Assembly: GCA_023381645.1 (NCBI GenBank)
Contig: JAMCRJ010000055.1
Span: 1 to 64,000, forward strand
Origin: Gammaproteobacteria bacterium
GTDB lineage: Bacteria > Pseudomonadota > Gammaproteobacteria > Acidithiobacillales > Acidithiobacillaceae
Length of the DNA: 64,000 bases
Direction: 5' to 3'
Under the pieces are notes generated by a model. The model did not search any database, was not told the origin of the DNA, and was given only the letters and a program-made list of their open reading frames with translations. The position numbers and the translations under genes are program-made. Positions 61,242 to 64,000 of the stretch are shown piece by piece (position 1 is the first letter of the stretch; the number at the start of each line of letters is the position of its first letter).

Positions 61242-61470
61242 GCGGAGCTTGTGAGGAAACTTGTAGGCTCTTGGTTGACCAGGCTCAGTCCCGCGTTCCG
61301 GGACTACGTTGGTGAGGTCATGACACCCTGGAATGCGTGTGCCAGTTCCAGGCTCTGTCGGCAAGGATTAAACAGCGATTCGGGAGTATGAGCCGTGTCC
61401 TTGCCGTAAAAAGCCTTATCAACATTGCCGAGGCGCACTTTACCGGCCCGTCAACGGGCCGAGATTGCAA
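61242..61470 (+). ncRNA. candidate omega RNA upstream of iscB
   Basis: IscB nucleases are guided by a structured RNA encoded immediately upstream. This gene-free stretch has several hairpins: GTCCCG-CGTTC-CGGGAC, CCTGGAA..TTCCAGG around 61327-61353, and a long stem GGCAAGGA (61360-61367) / TCCTTGCC (61399-61406). The guide would be read from the 5' end. Boundaries are not known. Confidence 0.55.
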
Positions 61471-61479
61471 GGAGTAGTG

Positions 61480-62757
61480 ATGCAAAATCGTGTATTTGTT
61501 GTTGACAAAAATCGCAACCCCCTTATGCCCTGTCATCCGGCGCGGGCGCGGGAGCTGTTGCGAAAGGGAAAGGCGGCGGTGTTTCGCCGCTATCCTTTCA
61601 CTATCATCTTGAGAGAGCGGGAAGGCGGTGCTGTACAGCCAACTCGCCTCAAGCTGGACCCCGGCAGCAAGACGACCGGCATGGCGCTGGTTGCGGAGTT
61701 TGCCCGCCGTCGCAAGATGGTCGTCTGGGCCGGGGAGTTACAACATCGTGGCGCTGCCATCCGTAAAGCTCTGGCGGACAGGCGAGCACACCGGCGCTTT
61801 CGCCGGGGTCGTTTGCGCTACCGTGCGCCCCGGTTTCTGAACCGCACTCGCACCAAAGGTTGGCTTGCGCCATCCCTGCAGCATCGGGTTGATACGACGA
61901 TGGCCTGGGTGCGGAGACTGTTGCGCTGGGCGCCTCTTGCGGCCATTTCGCAGGAGTTGGTGCGGTTCGACATCCAGACCATGCAGAAACCTGAAATCTC
62001 TGGTGTCGAGTACCAGCGCGGCGAGCTTTTTGGCTACGAGGTGCGGGAGTATCTGTTGGAGAAGTGGAACCGCAAGTGTGCCTACTGCGATGCCGAGCAT
62101 GTGCCGCTCGAAATCGAGCATATTCATCCCCGCTCCAAAGGCGGCAGCGACCGGGTGAGCAATCTCGCCATCGCCTGTCACGACTGTAACCAGCGCAAAG
62201 GAAACCTGCCGGTAGATGTGTTCTTGGCGAAAGCACCGGAACGCCTACGACGGATTCTGGCCCAGGCAAAGGCGTCATTGAAAGACGCTGCCGCCGTCAA
62301 CAGCACGCGCTGGGCGTTGTTCGAGCGATTGAAAGCTACTGGCCTCAATGTCGAAGTCGGCACCGGAGGTAGGACGAAGTACAACCGAACCCTACAGCAG
62401 TATCCGAAGGCACACTGGATTGACGCCGTCTGTGTTGGAGAATCGGGCGAGAACGTGCGTCTCGATTTAGAGCACAGGCCACTGGCGATGCAGGCGGCTG
62501 GGCATGGTGAGCGGCAACGGGCACGGTTGAATCGCTTTGGATTTCCGCGTGGGCACAAACCGCAAGCGCGGTCCTTTCGAGGATTTCGGACGGGTGACGT
62601 GGTGCGTTGTGCCAAGCCCAAAGGGAAGCCTTTCACGGGACGGGTAGCTATCCGCTTCCGTCCGTCGTTCGTGGTTTCGGGTGCAAACCAAAAAGTGGAA
62701 TCGCACCCGAAGTATCTTTGTATCCTGCAAAAAGGAGACGGCTATGTTTATGCGTAA
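61480..62757 (+). CDS. iscB: IscB RNA-guided nuclease
   Basis: 425 residues. The PLMP domain (NRNPLMPCHPARARELLRKGKA, 11-32), RuvC-I LKLDPGSKTTG (57-67, Asp60), arginine-rich bridge helix (about 100-122, HRRFRRGRLRYRAPRF), RuvC-II AAISQELVRFD (154-164, Glu159), HNH CAYCDAEHVPLEIEHIHPRSKGG..NLAIACHDCN (200-237) and RuvC-III HWIDAVCVGE (about 303-312, His and Asp) are all intact. IscB is the ancestor-like relative of Cas9 and cuts DNA with an omega RNA. ATG 61480 is chosen because AAGGAGTAGTG precedes it. Confidence 0.9.
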   Translation: MQNRVFVVDKNRNPLMPCHPARARELLRKGKAAVFRRYPFTIILREREGGAVQPTRLKLDPGSKTTGMALVAEFARRRKMVVWAGELQHRGAAIRKALADRRAHRRFRRGRLRYRAPRFLNRTRTKGWLAPSLQHRVDTTMAWVRRLLRWAPLAAISQELVRFDIQTMQKPEISGVEYQRGELFGYEVREYLLEKWNRKCAYCDAEHVPLEIEHIHPRSKGGSDRVSNLAIACHDCNQRKGNLPVDVFLAKAPERLRRILAQAKASLKDAAAVNSTRWALFERLKATGLNVEVGTGGRTKYNRTLQQYPKAHWIDAVCVGESGENVRLDLEHRPLAMQAAGHGERQRARLNRFGFPRGHKPQARSFRGFRTGDVVRCAKPKGKPFTGRVAIRFRPSFVVSGANQKVESHPKYLCILQKGDGYVYA

Positions 62758-62764
62758 AGGAGGC

Positions 62765-62814
62765 GGCGCTTCCGCTCCAGCCGAGCCACAGGCTCCGGCT
62801 GGAGCGGAAGCGCC
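62765..62814. repeat. 18-base inverted repeat at the IscB element end
   Basis: GGCGCTTCCGCTCCAGCC (62765-62782) and its exact complement (62797-62814), with an inner GAGCC/GGCTC stem in the loop. A short reading frame (MFMRKGGGASAPAEPQAPAG) passes through it and is probably an accident. It may serve as the element right end or terminator. Confidence 0.7.
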
Positions 62815-62823
62815 GGAAGTGTG

Positions 62824-63015
62824 ATGGTGTGCAATCTGGTTGCTCTTTTTGGGGACCAGCACCCAGCGATGGATGCACGGCAGAAGTTTGTTTACCACCT
62901 GGAGTCTAGGTCGGATCTCTTGGACGTGGCCTGGCATCGCCATCAAGACCCTGCCTATGCACCCGTTTATAAGGGCGGAATCGTGGTTAAACTGCCAACG
63001 CGGAGGCGTCGATGA
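62824..63015 (+). CDS. unrecognised small protein, 63 aa
   Basis: MVCNLVALFGDQHPAMDARQKFVYHLESRSDLLDVAWHRHQDPAYAPVYKGGIVVKLPTRRRR, basic. Lies between the IscB end hairpin and the next gene; ribosome site poor. Could be a remnant. Confidence 0.35.
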   Translation: MVCNLVALFGDQHPAMDARQKFVYHLESRSDLLDVAWHRHQDPAYAPVYKGGIVVKLPTRRRR

Positions 63016-63103
63016 GCATCTTCTCCGACCTTGCGCCCAAGTCCGTTCACGGCTGGCGCTTGTGGTACCATTTGCAAAAGTTTTGATCGATAAGGAATCT
63101 TCC

Positions 63104-64000
63104 ATGACCGCCACCACCATCCACGACATTCTTGCGCAGTTCCGCCAGTACGCCACCGACGAGCGCGGCAAGGGGGATTCCTTCGAGCGGCTGATGGCGG
63201 CCTACCTGAGACTTGATCCCCTGTTCGCGGATCGCTTCTCCGGGGTTTGGCTCTGGAAAGACTGGCCGCAACGTGAGGAGCAAGGTTTCAGCGCCAAGGA
63301 TCTGGGCATTGACCTGGTGGCCGAGGAGCGCGATGGGAGTGGCTTCTGCGCCATCCAGTGCAAGTTCTACGCGGAAGACCAATACCTGCCCATGGCCGAT
63401 CTGGGCACCTTCTTCACCCTCTCCGGCAAGGGCGGCTTCACCAGCCGCCTCATCATTTCCACGACAGACAAGTGGAGCCAAAACGCCGAGGACGCCCTCC
63501 AGGATCAGCAGATCCCCGTTTCCCGCCTGCGGGTGCAGGATCTCGACGACAGCCCCATCGACTGGTCCGCCTTCAACGTGGACCGACCCGAAGATCTGCG
63601 CCGCAAGACCGCCAAGCAGATCCGCCCCCATCAGCAGGAAGCCCATGATGCCGTACTGGGTGGCTTTCAGGTCCATGACCGGGGCAAGCTCATCATGGCC
63701 TGCGGGACGGGCAAAACGTACACCTCTCTGGCAATCATGGAAGCCATGGTGCAAGCGGGCGGTCATGTCCTGTTCCTGGTGCCGTCGCTGGCCCTCCTAT
63801 CCCAGACGCTTCGAGAATGGACCGCCGAAGCGCATACGCCGCTGCGTTGCTACGCCGTGTGCTCCGATACCAAAGTGGGCAAGGACGAAGAGGATATCCG
63901 CGTCCATGACCTCGCCTATCCCGCCACGACCGACACCAAGAAACTCGCCGCGCATCTGAAACGCACGGCGGATGACGGCCGCATTACCGTGATCTTCTCC
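63104..64000 (+). CDS. restriction-type nuclease/helicase (DEAD-like), partial
   Basis: 299 residues before the window ends. The N-terminal nuclease domain has GIDLVAEERDGSGFCAIQCKFYA (about 68-90), the Asp...(Q)xK pattern of PD-(D/E)XK restriction domains. A helicase domain begins with RPHQQEAHDAV and Walker A MACGTGKTYTSLAI (about 201-214). The order nuclease-helicase fits single-chain type ISP or similar restriction enzymes, whose methylase and target domains would lie further on. GAATCTTCC precedes the ATG. Confidence 0.8.
   Translation, partial: MTATTIHDILAQFRQYATDERGKGDSFERLMAAYLRLDPLFADRFSGVWLWKDWPQREEQGFSAKDLGIDLVAEERDGSGFCAIQCKFYAEDQYLPMADLGTFFTLSGKGGFTSRLIISTTDKWSQNAEDALQDQQIPVSRLRVQDLDDSPIDWSAFNVDRPEDLRRKTAKQIRPHQQEAHDAVLGGFQVHDRGKLIMACGTGKTYTSLAIMEAMVQAGGHVLFLVPSLALLSQTLREWTAEAHTPLRCYAVCSDTKVGKDEEDIRVHDLAYPATTDTKKLAAHLKRTADDGRITVIFS

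Larger units (their letters stand above)
61200..62815 (+). mobile_element. IscB element of IS200/IS605 type, without a transposase
   Basis: The unit runs from a small hairpin (61224-61237) through a structured 240-base stretch, iscB (61480-62757) and a strong terminal hairpin (62765-62814). No tnpA is present, so it would need a helper. Exact ends cannot be set without a target-site comparison. Confidence 0.6.
80..64000. mobile_element. integrative and conjugative element, one end, partial
   Basis: The element begins at the tRNA-Ala fragment. It carries a MobH relaxase (41789-44437), a TraD coupling protein (45981-47840), ParM/ParR partition, SSB, a YqaJ exonuclease, Erf and anti-repressor-like cargo. 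The mating-pair-formation genes, the integrase and the other attachment site are not in the window. A conjugative plasmid integrated at a tRNA gene would look the same. Confidence 0.75.

Noticed and set aside
62743..62823. Short frame MFMRKGGGASAPAEPQ after iscB
   Set aside because: It runs through the perfect inverted repeat, so its composition is dictated by the hairpin.
63012..63086. 24-codon frame MSIFSDLAPKSVHG before the restriction gene
   Set aside because: Too short, no supporting pattern; could be a remnant of another protein.
1..64000. tRNA gene array, as carried by some large Acidithiobacillus ICEs
   Set aside because: No complete tRNA cloverleaf could be found beyond the truncated tRNA-Ala.

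Overview
The window looks like one end of a large integrative and conjugative element (ICE) in a moderately GC-rich gammaproteobacterium-like host. The left edge carries the 3' half of a tRNA-Ala(GGC) gene followed by that gene's own terminator, which is the usual scar of integration into a tRNA gene. A MobH-type HD relaxase, a TraD coupling protein, a ParM/ParR partition pair, SSB, a YqaJ exonuclease and an Erf annealing protein support the ICE reading. From memory, the cargo and the tRNA-Ala site fit the large Acidithiobacillus ICEs best. That is an unverified guess, because nothing in the sequence names the organism.

Layout. 1-127: chromosome/element junction. 307-37858: a very long run of minus-strand genes (about 60 small to medium proteins) arranged as repeated modules. 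Each module has a conserved leader (a CTGTC box followed by a covarying hairpin ending at the Shine-Dalgarno sequence), one to three genes, and a near-identical intrinsic terminator. The run is broken by a plus-strand partition block (5436-8032) and by a cysB plus response-regulator pair (19519-21175) that lacks the module signals. Dispersed through the modules are genes resembling the SXT-type recombination and CobS/CobT set: AAA ATPase, HExxH/vWA protein, DUF3150, YqaJ exonuclease, Erf and SSB. The others are mostly unrecognised proteins. Twenty of the minus-strand proteins, in unrelated families, end in the same tail Trp-x-Phe.

37962-40180 (plus): a topoisomerase III homologue that has lost its TOPRIM acidic residues, and an OB-fold-like partner. 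40308-48028 (minus): the relaxase/coupling-protein operon. 48127-58536 (plus, with three small minus genes): a Cas12/TnpB-like protein without recognisable RuvC residues, a DksA/TraR zinc protein, HU, a HAD-like protein, a cytosine-C5 methyltransferase with internal repeats, DUF4031, membrane and lipoproteins and a PD-(D/E)XK-like nuclease. 58533-64000: NAD-dependent DNA ligase, an EAL-domain protein, an IscB element with a structured upstream RNA region, and the start of a restriction-type nuclease/helicase that runs off the window.

Two promoter systems are visible. The module genes share the CTGTC-box leader. The backbone operons (par, topoisomerase-like/OB-fold, traD, the Cas12-like gene and the 50061 operon) share a TAGTATATTAA-type -10 box. 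This suggests that partition/transfer genes and the cassette-like cargo are controlled separately. The most unusual features are the module array with its shared C-terminal tail, the nuclease-dead Cas12/TnpB-like protein and the catalytically dead topoisomerase.
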